Positions 24,341-33,256 of a stretch of DNA of 64,000 nt are shown here, piece after piece. Source of the stretch: GAS188 sp044445965 (GTDB lineage Bacteria > Pseudomonadota > Alphaproteobacteria > Rhizobiales > Beijerinckiaceae); contig JBIOEJ010000001.1 in assembly GCA_044445965.1 (NCBI GenBank), forward strand, positions 53,264-117,263, given 5' to 3'. The position numbers and the translations under genes were made by a program. The notes below the pieces were generated by a model. It ran no database searches. It had not been told where the DNA came from and was given only the letters and a program-made list of their open reading frames with translations. Every line of letters begins with the position of its first letter. Within the stretch, counting starts at the first letter, position 1.

Positions 24341-24360
24341 ATTTGTAATTACGGATTTGC
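24341..24360. promoter_or_regulatory. Candidate catabolic operator, site 2
   Basis: ATTTGTAATTACGGATTTGC lies between the divergent glycosidase and amidohydrolase genes, 19 bp from the glycosidase start. It shares GTAATTAC and 14 of 20 bases with the site at 12331-12350, 12 kb away. Confidence 0.5.
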
Positions 24361-24479
24361 AGAGTTTTGATCGGTGTGCAAGGGAGTCTCGGACCGGAGA
24401 AGCGGCGGATGAACCGGCCGAATGGCCGCTTGCGGTGCCGCATCTGGTTCGGTGCGAAACTCGGGATTCGAAACGTCGC

Positions 24480-25391
24480 GTGCGCATCATTGACGCTCAC
24501 CAGCATTTCTGGGACCTGCAAGCCAATTACCTGCCTTGGCTGTGCGACGAACCTCCGATACGGTTTCGCTATGGCGACTATTCGGCGCTCAAGCGCAACT
24601 ATCTCCCGGAGGACTACCGCCGCGATACCGCGCGCTTCGAGGTCGAGGGAACCGTATTCGTCGAGACCGAGTGGAATCCGGACGATCCGGTCGGCGAGAC
24701 CGAATGGGTGCGAGATCTCGCAGCGTGCGCCGGCCTGCCCAGCGTCATGGTGGCCCAAGCTTGGCTCGACCGTGCCGATGTTGAAGCGGTCCTTGCCAGT
24801 CACGGCCGCCATCCGCTGGTGCGCGGAGTGCGGCACAAGCCGGCGGCGGCGTCAAACCCCGGTGCGGTGACCACCGATAACCTCGGCTCGATGAGCGACC
24901 CGGCTTGGCGGCGAGGCTACGCGTTGCTCGAGCGCCATGAACTGAGCTTCGACCTGCAAGTACCCTGGTGGCAATTGGCAGAGGCTAGGAAACTGGCAGA
25001 TGATTTCGGCGGCGTGCCGATCATTCTCAACCATACGGGACTACCCGCCGACCGCAGTCCGGAAGGCCTGGCCGGTTGGCGAAAGGGCCTTGAGGCGCTC
25101 GCTGGCGCGCCCAACACCTTCGTCAAGATTTCGGGTCTCGGGGTGCCCGATATGCCATGGACGGCCGAAAGCAACCGGAGAATCGTTCTCGATGCGGTCG
25201 AAATCTTCGGTACGGACCGCTGCATGTTCGCCAGTAATTTTCCGGTCGATGGACTCGTAGCTGATTTCGAGACAATTTTCTCGGGCTATGACAGTATCAC
25301 CGCGCACTTCAGCGAGAGCGAACGCGCGTCGATGTTTTCCGAAAACGCCCGACGGATATATCGCTTTCCCCAGGTTCGGTCAGCTCTTTGA
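24480..25391 (+). CDS. Amidohydrolase-2 family lactonase (fuconolactonase/PDC-hydrolase type)
   Basis: 303 residues from GTG 24480 (no strong ribosome site; GTG 24435 is possible). The N-terminal metal motif DAHQHFWD, VFVETEWNPDD, VRGVRHKPA, ILNHTGLPADR and MFASNFPVD are those of L-fuconolactonase and related TIM-barrel lactonases. It would open a sugar-acid lactone made by a dehydrogenase. The last residues (PQVRSAL) are read from antisense gapR-like sequence, which suggests the original 3' end was lost at a recombination junction near 25370. Divergent from the glycosidase gene. Confidence 0.8.
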   Translation: MRIIDAHQHFWDLQANYLPWLCDEPPIRFRYGDYSALKRNYLPEDYRRDTARFEVEGTVFVETEWNPDDPVGETEWVRDLAACAGLPSVMVAQAWLDRADVEAVLASHGRHPLVRGVRHKPAAASNPGAVTTDNLGSMSDPAWRRGYALLERHELSFDLQVPWWQLAEARKLADDFGGVPIILNHTGLPADRSPEGLAGWRKGLEALAGAPNTFVKISGLGVPDMPWTAESNRRIVLDAVEIFGTDRCMFASNFPVDGLVADFETIFSGYDSITAHFSESERASMFSENARRIYRFPQVRSAL

Positions 25392-25464
25392 TTTCCTCTT
25401 CGATCCGCTCGACGAATGCACGGAGCTGATCACCCGCGATCGTGCCGGTCCGGTCATCGTTCAT
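25377..25464 (-). pseudogene. Truncated DUF2312/GapR-like gene fragment
   Basis: From ATG 25464 the minus strand reads MNDDRTGTIAGDQLRAFVER, then IEEEIKELTE, clearly the N-terminus of DUF2312. Compared with the copy at 9099 it lacks three residues of the ERIERI segment. After LTE the similarity stops and the frame enters the antisense of the amidohydrolase 3' end. No ribosome site is visible. Confidence 0.8.
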
Positions 25465-25600
25465 TCTCGTCAACAAGATGGGCCGCCAGGAAGCCAGTAG
25501 GCGGGCGTTATGGCTTAGCGGCCTCCACAGCTTTGCGCTCGGGCGGCCTTGCTGAGACCATGGCTAGAGACCGAGGCACTCATAGCCAATATGGTTCGCT

Positions 25601-26497
25601 ATGATCCAAATAAACCCCGGCAGCCGGACGCGGCGCTCGTGCAGGGGCCTTCGGTGGGCGGCCGTGGGCGCCGCCTTGTGGTTGTCGATCGATCCAGCAG
25701 GGGCGCAATACGGCGGACTCCAGCCTGGCGAAGCACGCGCGACAAGCTTCTCGAGCGTCGCGCAGCGCCCTACGATCTTCGCGCTGCGTTCCGCCCGCCC
25801 GCCCCCCGAGGCCTCGCCGCTCCTCATGCTCGCGGCGGACGCCCTTGAAGTCGGGATCGACCGGCCGGGCATGGACTATCAGAATTTCGACTTGCCGGCG
25901 CCCGATCCGGCGCCCTGTAGAGCAGCCTGCGAGAAGGATGGCCGATGCCGGGCATTTACCTACGTCAAACCGCGCATCCAGGGCCCAAACGCACGATGCT
26001 GGCTGAAGACGGCCATCCCCGACCCACGCCCCAATGGGTGCTGCATTCCAGGGATCAAGGATGGCAGCGTGGCGGAACCTCTCGCGCCGCCGCGGTCGGG
26101 CGCGCCGCGACCCCCGCCGCCGCTGCCATCGCCATCGCCTCCAGCGATAAGCCCCATTCAAGGGGCTTGGCGGCTCACCTCGACCTGCGACAAATGGCTG
26201 CCGGGAAATGAGCTGTGGGGAAACGTCCTCATTCTCTTCGAGGCGGCCGACGGATCGTTGAGCGGCTCTGCGGTGAACGACCGACTGCGGTCGGAGCTTA
26301 AACCCGATTCGACCGGTTACGGGCCACCCGTAAAGTCGCGGCGCAGCGACAACAGCATCACGCTCGTACTTCACCCGGCGGACTGGAAATCGATTCTCGT
26401 GCTGAACGGCCGGTTCGATGGATCCGCTGTCGCCGGGGCGGTCCATCACATGGGAACCGACGACTGCAGCTTCCACATGGTTCGCGGCGGGGGTTAG
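25601..26497 (+). CDS. Exported PAN-domain protein with unknown C-terminal domain
   Basis: 298 residues if ATG 25601 is right (no good ribosome site seen). A signal-like segment spans about 17-35 (GLRWAAVGAALWLSIDPAGA). Residues about 83-155 form a PAN/Apple domain (EVGIDRPGMDYQNFDLPAPD, then CRAACEKDGRCRAFTYVKP and ARCWLK, with the disulphide cysteines). A proline-rich linker (161-182) leads to a domain of about 110 residues (GAWRLTSTCDKW...DDCSFHMVR) that I do not recognise. PAN domains bind proteins or carbohydrates outside the membrane. It ends at a strong terminator and is transcribed alone. Confidence 0.7.
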   Translation: MIQINPGSRTRRSCRGLRWAAVGAALWLSIDPAGAQYGGLQPGEARATSFSSVAQRPTIFALRSARPPPEASPLLMLAADALEVGIDRPGMDYQNFDLPAPDPAPCRAACEKDGRCRAFTYVKPRIQGPNARCWLKTAIPDPRPNGCCIPGIKDGSVAEPLAPPRSGAPRPPPPLPSPSPPAISPIQGAWRLTSTCDKWLPGNELWGNVLILFEAADGSLSGSAVNDRLRSELKPDSTGYGPPVKSRRSDNSITLVLHPADWKSILVLNGRFDGSAVAGAVHHMGTDDCSFHMVRGGG

Positions 26498-26592
26498 CGT
26501 CGGCGGAAGAGGCTGGTTTCCTGGATGGGTTCCGCGCCTTGTCTCGATGAACGCGGCCGGCGGCGAGAGTTTGAAATTGATGCGCCGCAACC

Positions 26593-26625
26593 GCCCCGCC
26601 TCCTGGAAGGAGCGCGGGGCTTTTT
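26593..26625 (+). terminator. Rho-independent terminator
   Basis: GCCCCGCCTCCT (26593-26604) pairs with AGGAGCGCGGGGC (26608-26620) apart from a one-base bulge, and is followed directly by TTTTT. It ends the PAN-domain gene and insulates the small gene that follows. Confidence 0.88.
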
Positions 26626-26731
26626 CGTGCGCATCGACGCACAAAAGCGCCGCGCGGCGTGAACCTCGGCCGATGTCGCCGCGACCAAGGGTTGGACCGA
26701 TCCGGTCCTCATGGAAAAAGGAAATCATCTC

Positions 26732-26986
26732 ATGCGCACGATCAATCTCAAATCCGCCCTCGTTGCCGCGACGCTCGCCGTCGGGGCGCTCACCGCGACC
26801 ACGATCGCCACAACGGCGCCCGCTCAGGCGCATGGGTTTGGCTTCGGCGGCCATGGCTTCGGCGGCGGCTTCGGGCATGGCTTTGGCCATGGCTTCGGCC
26901 ATGGTTGGGGCTTCCGCAGCTACGGCGGCTACGGCTACGGCTATTGCTACTGGCATCCCGATGCATGTTACGGAGACGACGACTGA
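26732..26986 (+). CDS. Small exported Gly/His-rich protein
   Basis: 84 residues from ATG 26732 (AAAGGAAA upstream; ATG 26711 is also in frame). A signal peptide of about 32 residues (MRTINLKSALVAATLAVG, cleavage near AQA-HGFG) precedes a mature chain of GHGFG and GYGYG repeats with at least eight histidines and two cysteines near the end (YCYWHPDACYGDDD). The His-rich repeats could bind metals such as Ni2+ or Zn2+ in the periplasm, but that is only composition. No family known to me. Confidence 0.65.
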   Translation: MRTINLKSALVAATLAVGALTATTIATTAPAQAHGFGFGGHGFGGGFGHGFGHGFGHGWGFRSYGGYGYGYCYWHPDACYGDDD

Positions 26987-26998
26987 GATCACCCAATC

Positions 26999-27025
26999 GC
27001 CGAAGGCCTCCATCAGGCCTTCGGC
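26999..27025 (+). terminator. Perfect hairpin after the Gly/His-rich gene
   Basis: GCCGAAGGCCT (26999-27009) and AGGCCTTCGGC (27015-27025) form an 11 bp perfect stem with a CCATC loop, 13 bp after the stop. There is no U-tract on the + strand; it may serve both strands. Confidence 0.6.
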
Positions 27026-27144
27026 GGCTCCCCCCTCAATCGATCCGCCTTCCTGGCCTCGCGGACGAGCGATTCGGGCTTTTCCAGCATCCGCGGATCG
27101 AAGCCCGCATCGCTGTCATCCGCCGATTCGGCAATGAAGCTCAT
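27013..27144 (-). CDS. Small uncertain ORF
   Basis: From ATG 27144 the minus strand encodes about 43 residues (MSFIAESADDSDAGFDPRML, then EKPESLVREARKADRLRGEPPKA), acidic then basic. The composition looks protein-like, but its stop lies inside the hairpin above and no ribosome site is evident. It could be the tail of a decayed gene. I do not recognise it. Confidence 0.25.
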   Translation of the reverse strand: MSFIAESADDSDAGFDPRMLEKPESLVREARKADRLRGEPPKA

Positions 27145-27235
27145 GGACGATGCGAATACCTCACTGTCATGATCAATACTTCGCTGGATAGGCGCGGCCT
27201 GTCGAGTATTATGAACGATCCTCCGTTCCAAGTCG

Positions 27236-27290
27236 TTGATTTTGTTGGTGAGCGCGCCGGGGCTCGAACCCGGGACCTACTGATCAAAAG
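27236..27290 (-). repeat. Displaced tRNA-Lys 3' half (att-like direct repeat)
   Basis: 55 bp identical, apart from two bases, to 28004-28058, which is the 3' half of tRNA-Lys(UUU) from the anticodon loop through CCA plus flanking bases. Here the 5' half of the tRNA is absent, so it cannot be a functional tRNA. Such displaced 3' ends mark the far boundary of elements integrated into tRNA genes. The gap 26987-27521 holds this repeat, the hairpin and nothing else that I can support. Confidence 0.85.
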
Positions 27291-27521
27291 CAATGCGCGT
27301 CAGGGCTTGCTGCGGAATGCAGGGAATTGCGCCGGGGGCGCAGCGCCTTAGCCTTCAGCAAGCGCGCGGCCGGTGCAGGGCTCGGAGGAGGGTCAGTATA
27401 GCGGTCGCCGATGCGAGAGCCGGACCGACTGGCCCCGGCGAGGGGCTCAATCTATAACGGGTCGGTCGCGGTGGGGCGGTGTCCGAGATCGCGCCGGTCG
27501 GCGTGCGGGTAGGAGGCGAAC

Positions 27522-27929
27522 ATGACGCTGGAAGGTGGTTGCTACTGCGGCAAGGTTCGCTATGAAGCGGCGGGAAAGCCGATGCTGAGGGCGCAATGTC
27601 ATTGTCGTCCTTGCCAGTATTTTTCCGGCGGCGCGGCGAACATGTTCTTGCTGATGCCGGTCGACGGTTTTCGGTACACGAAGGGCGAGCCTCGCCAGTT
27701 CAAACGCGACGATCTCGAACGCGCGGTCACGCGAGAATTCTGCGGCGATTGCGGCACGCAGCTCATTACGCGTCGCCCCGGCCTAAACGCCATCGTCCTC
27801 AAGGCCGGAACGCTCGATGATCCGACCCAATACGGCGAGTGCCAGATGGCGATCAACGCCAGCGACAGGCAGGCGTTCAACTGCATCCAAGAAGGGTTGC
27901 CGATCTACGAGGGTTTGCCGCCACGCTGA
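27522..27929 (+). CDS. GFA-family (CENP-V/DUF636) zinc protein
   Basis: 135 residues from ATG 27522 (GGAGGCGAAC upstream). The family cysteines are all present: CYCGKVRYE, CHCRPCQ and CGDCGTQL, which bind two zinc ions. The family is named for glutathione-dependent formaldehyde-activating enzyme, though most members have no proven activity. It is the only gene in the 0.77 kb segment between the tRNA-Lys gene and the displaced tRNA 3' half, so it may be cargo or a remnant of an integrated element. Confidence 0.88.
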   Translation: MTLEGGCYCGKVRYEAAGKPMLRAQCHCRPCQYFSGGAANMFLLMPVDGFRYTKGEPRQFKRDDLERAVTREFCGDCGTQLITRRPGLNAIVLKAGTLDDPTQYGECQMAINASDRQAFNCIQEGLPIYEGLPPR

Positions 27930-28016
27930 GGCGAGTGGCGATCATCCGGGTCAATATGTCTTGCGCGAGGGATCGAAGTCGAAGGGCCATCCAGGCACTG
28001 TAATTGATTTTGCTGG

Positions 28017-28089
28017 TGAGCGCGCCGGGGCTCGAACCCGGGACCTACTGATTAAAAGTCAGTTGCTCTACCGGCTGAGCTACGCGCTC
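28017..28089 (-). tRNA. tRNA-Lys (anticodon UUU)
   Basis: Read on the minus strand: acceptor stem GAGCGCG / CGCGCTC (7 bp perfect), D stem GCTC/GAGC, anticodon stem ACTGA/TCAGT with loop CTTTTAA, T stem CCGGG/CCCGG with TTCGAGC, discriminator A, and CCA encoded at 28016-28014. All arms pair. A 3'-half copy of this gene lies at 27236-27290. Confidence 0.97.
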
Positions 28090-28280
28090 CGGCGGCGTGG
28101 TGGTAGGCCGGGCCTCTGCGCCGGTCAATAGCGTTTGCGGGAGCCCAATCCCGAGCGGCCCCTCCCGCCTCGAACCACAGATAGTGCGTGCGCGGCGTTT
28201 TTGCACCGCTGCCGGCCGGCCCGCCACTTGTTGCCGGCCCAACCACTCGATATTTTAGGTTTCAAATATCGGAGATCGGG

Positions 28281-29045
28281 ATGGATGGCGCGTTGAGCAG
28301 ACATGCGCTGGTGACTGGGGGCGGCAAGGGCATCGGCCTTTCGATCGCGGCCGCGCTCTCGGCCGCGGGCATCGCGGTGAGCATCGCCGGGCGCGACCTT
28401 GCGGCGCTCGAGGCGGCGGTGACGCGCGGAGAGGCGCTGGCCGCCATCGTCGCCGATGTCACGGACGAGGCTTCGGTTCGAGCGGCGGCCGCAGAGGCCG
28501 CGCGGCGTCAACCGATCGATATCCTCGTCAACAATGCGGGCGGGGTCGAGACGGGGCCGTTCGCGCGGCTCGACGACGCCGCCTTCGAGCGCCAGCTCGA
28601 CCTCAATCTCATGGGCGCGGTGCGCATGACGCGCGCCGTGCTGCCCGGCATGGCGGAGCGGGGTTTCGGCCGCGTCATCAATGTCGCCTCGACCGCCGGC
28701 CTCAAGGGGTATGCCTATGTCACGGCCTATGTGGCGGCAAAGCACGCCGTCATCGGCTTCACCAGGGCGCTGGCGCTCGAAACCGCGAGATCCGGCGTGA
28801 CCGTCAACGCGCTCTGCCCCGGCTATGCGGACACCGATCTCGTGCGCGCGAGCGTCGCGCGCATCAGCGCCAAGACCGGCGGCGCGCCAGCGGATGTGCT
28901 GGCCCAGTTCGTTGCCGTCAATCCACAGCGTCGCCTCGTGCGGCCGCAAGAGGTGGCCGCCGCCGCCGTCTGGCTAGCGTCGGAAGCGGCGGCCTCGGTC
29001 AATGGCCAGGCGATCGCCATAGACGGGGGAGAGAGCGTGGCATGA
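28281..29045 (+). CDS. SDR-family 3-hydroxyacyl-CoA dehydrogenase-like oxidoreductase
   Basis: 254 residues from ATG 28281 (GGAGATCGGG upstream). NAD(P) motif TGGGKGIG, NNAG at about residue 80, the catalytic Ser in NVASTAG and the YVAAK active-site pair are present, and the C-terminus has GQAIAIDGG. It is the first gene of a six-gene operon with an enoyl-CoA hydratase, an acyl-CoA dehydrogenase and an aryl-CoA ligase, so oxidation of a 3-hydroxyacyl-CoA is the likely step. It overlaps the MarR gene by four bases. Confidence 0.87.
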   Translation: MDGALSRHALVTGGGKGIGLSIAAALSAAGIAVSIAGRDLAALEAAVTRGEALAAIVADVTDEASVRAAAAEAARRQPIDILVNNAGGVETGPFARLDDAAFERQLDLNLMGAVRMTRAVLPGMAERGFGRVINVASTAGLKGYAYVTAYVAAKHAVIGFTRALALETARSGVTVNALCPGYADTDLVRASVARISAKTGGAPADVLAQFVAVNPQRRLVRPQEVAAAAVWLASEAAASVNGQAIAIDGGESVA

Positions 29046-29569
29046 CGGCCTTGGTGCATTACCCGCTCGACGCCGAGACCAAGGCGCATGAGCATGAGGA
29101 TGGGCACGAGGCCGAGTTGCGCCTGTGGCTGCGGCTGCTCACCTGCACGACCTTGATCGAGAGCGAGATCCGCCGACGGCTGCGCCAGGGATTCGGCACG
29201 ACCTTGCCGCGCTTCGACCTGATGGCGCAGCTCGAACGCGCCCATGGCGGCATGACGCTGAACGAAGTCTCGAAACGCATGATGGTGACCAACGGCAATG
29301 TGACCGGCCTCGTCGAGCGCCTGGTGGCGGAAGGATTGGTCGACCGGCGTCCGGCGCCCAACGACCGGCGTGCGCAAGTGGTGCGCCTGACGCCGAAGGG
29401 GCGGCAGATATTTCAGCGCATGGCGACGGCCCATGGCGAATGGCTCGCCGCCCTGTTCGCCGGCCTCGACGAGGATGAGATCGCGAAGATGATGGCGCTC
29501 TTGAGCAAGACCAAGCTGTCGGCGCGCGAGGCGATATGGCGCGAGAAGGCGCGGGGCGAAGGCCGATGA
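29042..29569 (+). CDS. MarR-family transcriptional regulator
   Basis: 175 residues. Winged-helix core: GMTLNEVSKRMMVTNGNVTG, LVERLVAEGLVDRR, PNDRRAQVVRLTPKG. It overlaps the genes on both sides by ATGA and so is translated with the catabolic enzymes. MarR proteins in this type of operon usually repress it until an aryl-CoA thioester binds. Autoregulation of the operon is likely; the operator was not identified. Confidence 0.9.
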   Translation: MTALVHYPLDAETKAHEHEDGHEAELRLWLRLLTCTTLIESEIRRRLRQGFGTTLPRFDLMAQLERAHGGMTLNEVSKRMMVTNGNVTGLVERLVAEGLVDRRPAPNDRRAQVVRLTPKGRQIFQRMATAHGEWLAALFAGLDEDEIAKMMALLSKTKLSAREAIWREKARGEGR

Positions 29570-30398
29570 GACCCTTCCCCGTCGTCGAGCCGCCGCTCGC
29601 GCGCTACGCCGCGCGGCATTTCAAGTTCGCCGTCGCCGGCAAGGTCGCGACGCTGAGCCTGAACCGGCCGGAGCGCAAGAACCCTTTGACCTTCGACAGC
29701 TACGCCGAGCTTTCCGCGCTGTTTCGGACGGCCGCGCATGATGACGGCGTGAAGGCCATCGTCGTCACCGGGGAGGGCGGGAATTTTTCCTCCGGCGGGG
29801 ACGTGCACGAGATCATCGGCCCCTTGACCAAGCTCGACACCAAGGGGCTTCTCGGTTTCACGCGCATGACGGGCGAGCTCGTCAAGGCAATGCGCGCGGC
29901 GCCGCAGCCGATCGTCGCGGCGGTCGACGGCATCTGCGCCGGGGCCGGCGCCATCGTCGCCATGGCGAGCGACATTCGGCTCGGCACGGCGCGGGCGAAA
30001 GTCGCCTTCCTGTTCAACCGGGTCGGGCTTGCCGGCTGCGATATGGGCGCCTGCGCCATCCTGCCGCGCATCGTGGGGCAGGGCAGGGCGTCCGAGCTTT
30101 TGTTCACCGGCCGCGCCATGCCGGGCGAGGAGGCGGAGCGCTGGGGCTTCTTCAACCGCCTTTGCGCGCCCGAAGCCCTGCTCGATGAGGCCGCGAAGCT
30201 CGCGAAGGCGCTCGCCGACGGCCCGAATTTCGGCAACGCCATGACCAAGCGCATGCTCGATATGGAATGGGCGATGTCGATCGAGGCGGCCGTCGAGGCC
30301 GAGGCGGTGGCGCAGGCGCTGTGCATGCAGACCGAGGATTTCCGCCGCGCCTTTCGCGCCTTCGCCAAGAAGGAGAAGCCGGTGTTCGAGGGCAATTG

Positions 30399-30399
<1 letters not shown>
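29566..30399 (+). CDS. Enoyl-CoA hydratase/isomerase family protein
   Basis: 277 residues from ATG 29566 (ATGA overlap with MarR). Oxyanion-hole blocks: GEGGNFSSGGDVHEI and AAVDGICAGAGAIVAMASDI, as in crotonases. The glutamates used for water addition are not obvious at the usual places, so it may be an isomerase or another crotonase reaction. It sits between the regulator and the acyl-CoA dehydrogenase and would hydrate an unsaturated CoA thioester produced by the latter. Confidence 0.87.
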
Positions 30400-31600
<1,201 letters not shown>

Positions 31601-31604
<4 letters not shown>

Positions 31605-33256
31605 CCATCACGACCGCGGCTTACACGGCCCATATCGACCATTTCGCGAAGGATCATTTGCCGCCGCCCGAGGACATGCCGGACTTCATCTTCACCTTGC
31701 CGGAGCTGCGCTATCCCGATCGGCTGAACTGCGTCGCCGAACTCGTCGATAGCTGGCTCGGCAAGGGGCATGGCGCGCAGCCCTGTTTCCGCTCGCTCGA
31801 CAGGAGCTTGAGCTATGCCGAGTTCGCGGCACTCGTGAACCGCATCGCCAATGTGCTGGTGACGGAGTACGGGCTGGTGCCGGGCGGCCGCGTCCTCTTG
31901 CGCTCGCCGAACAACCCGCTGATGGCGGCGGCCCTCTTCGCGGTGATGAAGGCCGGCGGCGTCGCCGTGACCTCGATGCCGCTGCTGCGCGCCAAGGAGC
32001 TCGCCTTCATGAGCGACAAGGCGAAGGTGGCCTTGGCGCTTTGCGATCACCGCATCATGGAGGAACTGGAGAAGGCGAGACTCGCAACGCCCGGCCTCGA
32101 CACGATCCTGCCCATGGGCGGCCCGTCGAGCGCCGACCTGATGCGGCGCGTCGAGAAGGCCTCGCCCGAATTCGCCGCCTGCCCGACCGCCGCCGAGGAC
32201 ATCTGCCTGATCGCCTTCACCTCGGGCACGACCGGTGTGCCCAAGGGCGCGATGCACAATCATCGCGACCTCGTCGCCACTTGCGACACCTATGGAAAAT
32301 ATGTGCTCGAGCCGCGCGCCGACGACGTGTTCATCGGCTCGCCGCCGCTCGCCTTCACTTTCGGCCTCGGCGGCGGAGCCTTGTTCTCGCTGCGGGTCGG
32401 CGCCGCCTCGATCCTCCTCGAGCAGGCCCAGCCCGACAGACTGATCGAGGCGATCCGCACGCTGAAGCCGACGGTCCTGTTCACCGCGCCCATCGCCTAT
32501 CGGGCCTTGCTCGCCAGGGCCCAGCCTGGCGACCTCGCCAGCCTGCGCGTTTGCGTCTCCGCGGGCGAAGCCCTGCCCAAGGCCACCTGGGAGGCCTGGT
32601 ACAAGGCGACCGGCATCGAAATCCTCGACGGCATCGGCTCGACCGAGATGCTGCACATCTTCATCGGTGCGCCGACCGGCAAGACCAAGCCAGGATCGAC
32701 CGGCATTCCAGTGCCGGGCTATGAGGCGAAGATCGTCGACGAGCAAGGCCGCGACTTGCCGCGCGGCTCCGTCGGCCTGTTGGCGGTGCGCGGCCCGACC
32801 GGGTGCCGCTACCTCGCCGATCCGCGCCAGAAGGCCTATGTCCGCAACGGCTGGAACTTCACCGGCGACACCTATCGCCTCGACGAGGACGGCTATTATT
32901 GGCACCAGGCGCGCTCCGACGACATGATAGTCTCGGCCGGTTACAATATCGCCGGACCCGAGGTGGAGAGCGCGTTGCTCAGCCACCCGGCGGTGCTCGA
33001 ATGCGCGGTGGTCGGCGCGCCGGACCTCGCCCATGAGACCACGATCGTGAAGGCCTATGTGGTGATCCGCCCCGGGCAACAACTGGACGAGGCGCTGATC
33101 GGCCAGTTGCAGGAGCATGTGAAAGCCGAGATCGCGCCCTTCAAATGCCCGCGCTCCATCACCTTCATCGAGGCCCTGCCGCGAACCGAATCCGGCAAGG
33201 TGCAGCGCTTCGTGCTGCGCGAGCGCGCCAAGGCGGAAGCCGGAGCGGCGCGATGA
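31601..33256 (+). CDS. Benzoate/2-aminobenzoate-type CoA ligase
   Basis: 551 residues. AMP-binding motif TSGTTGVPKGA (207-217), a second motif GIGSTEMLHIF, and the hinge YHQARSDDMIVSAGYNI with the catalytic Lys in RTESGKVQR. The N-terminus (HIDHFAKDHLPPPEDMPDFI, then LPELRYPDRLNC) resembles 2-aminobenzoate-CoA ligases rather than fatty-acyl-CoA ligases. It would activate an aromatic or related acid to its CoA thioester with ATP. ATGA overlaps tie it to the neighbours. The expected 2-aminobenzoyl-CoA monooxygenase/reductase gene is not in this cluster. Confidence 0.87.
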
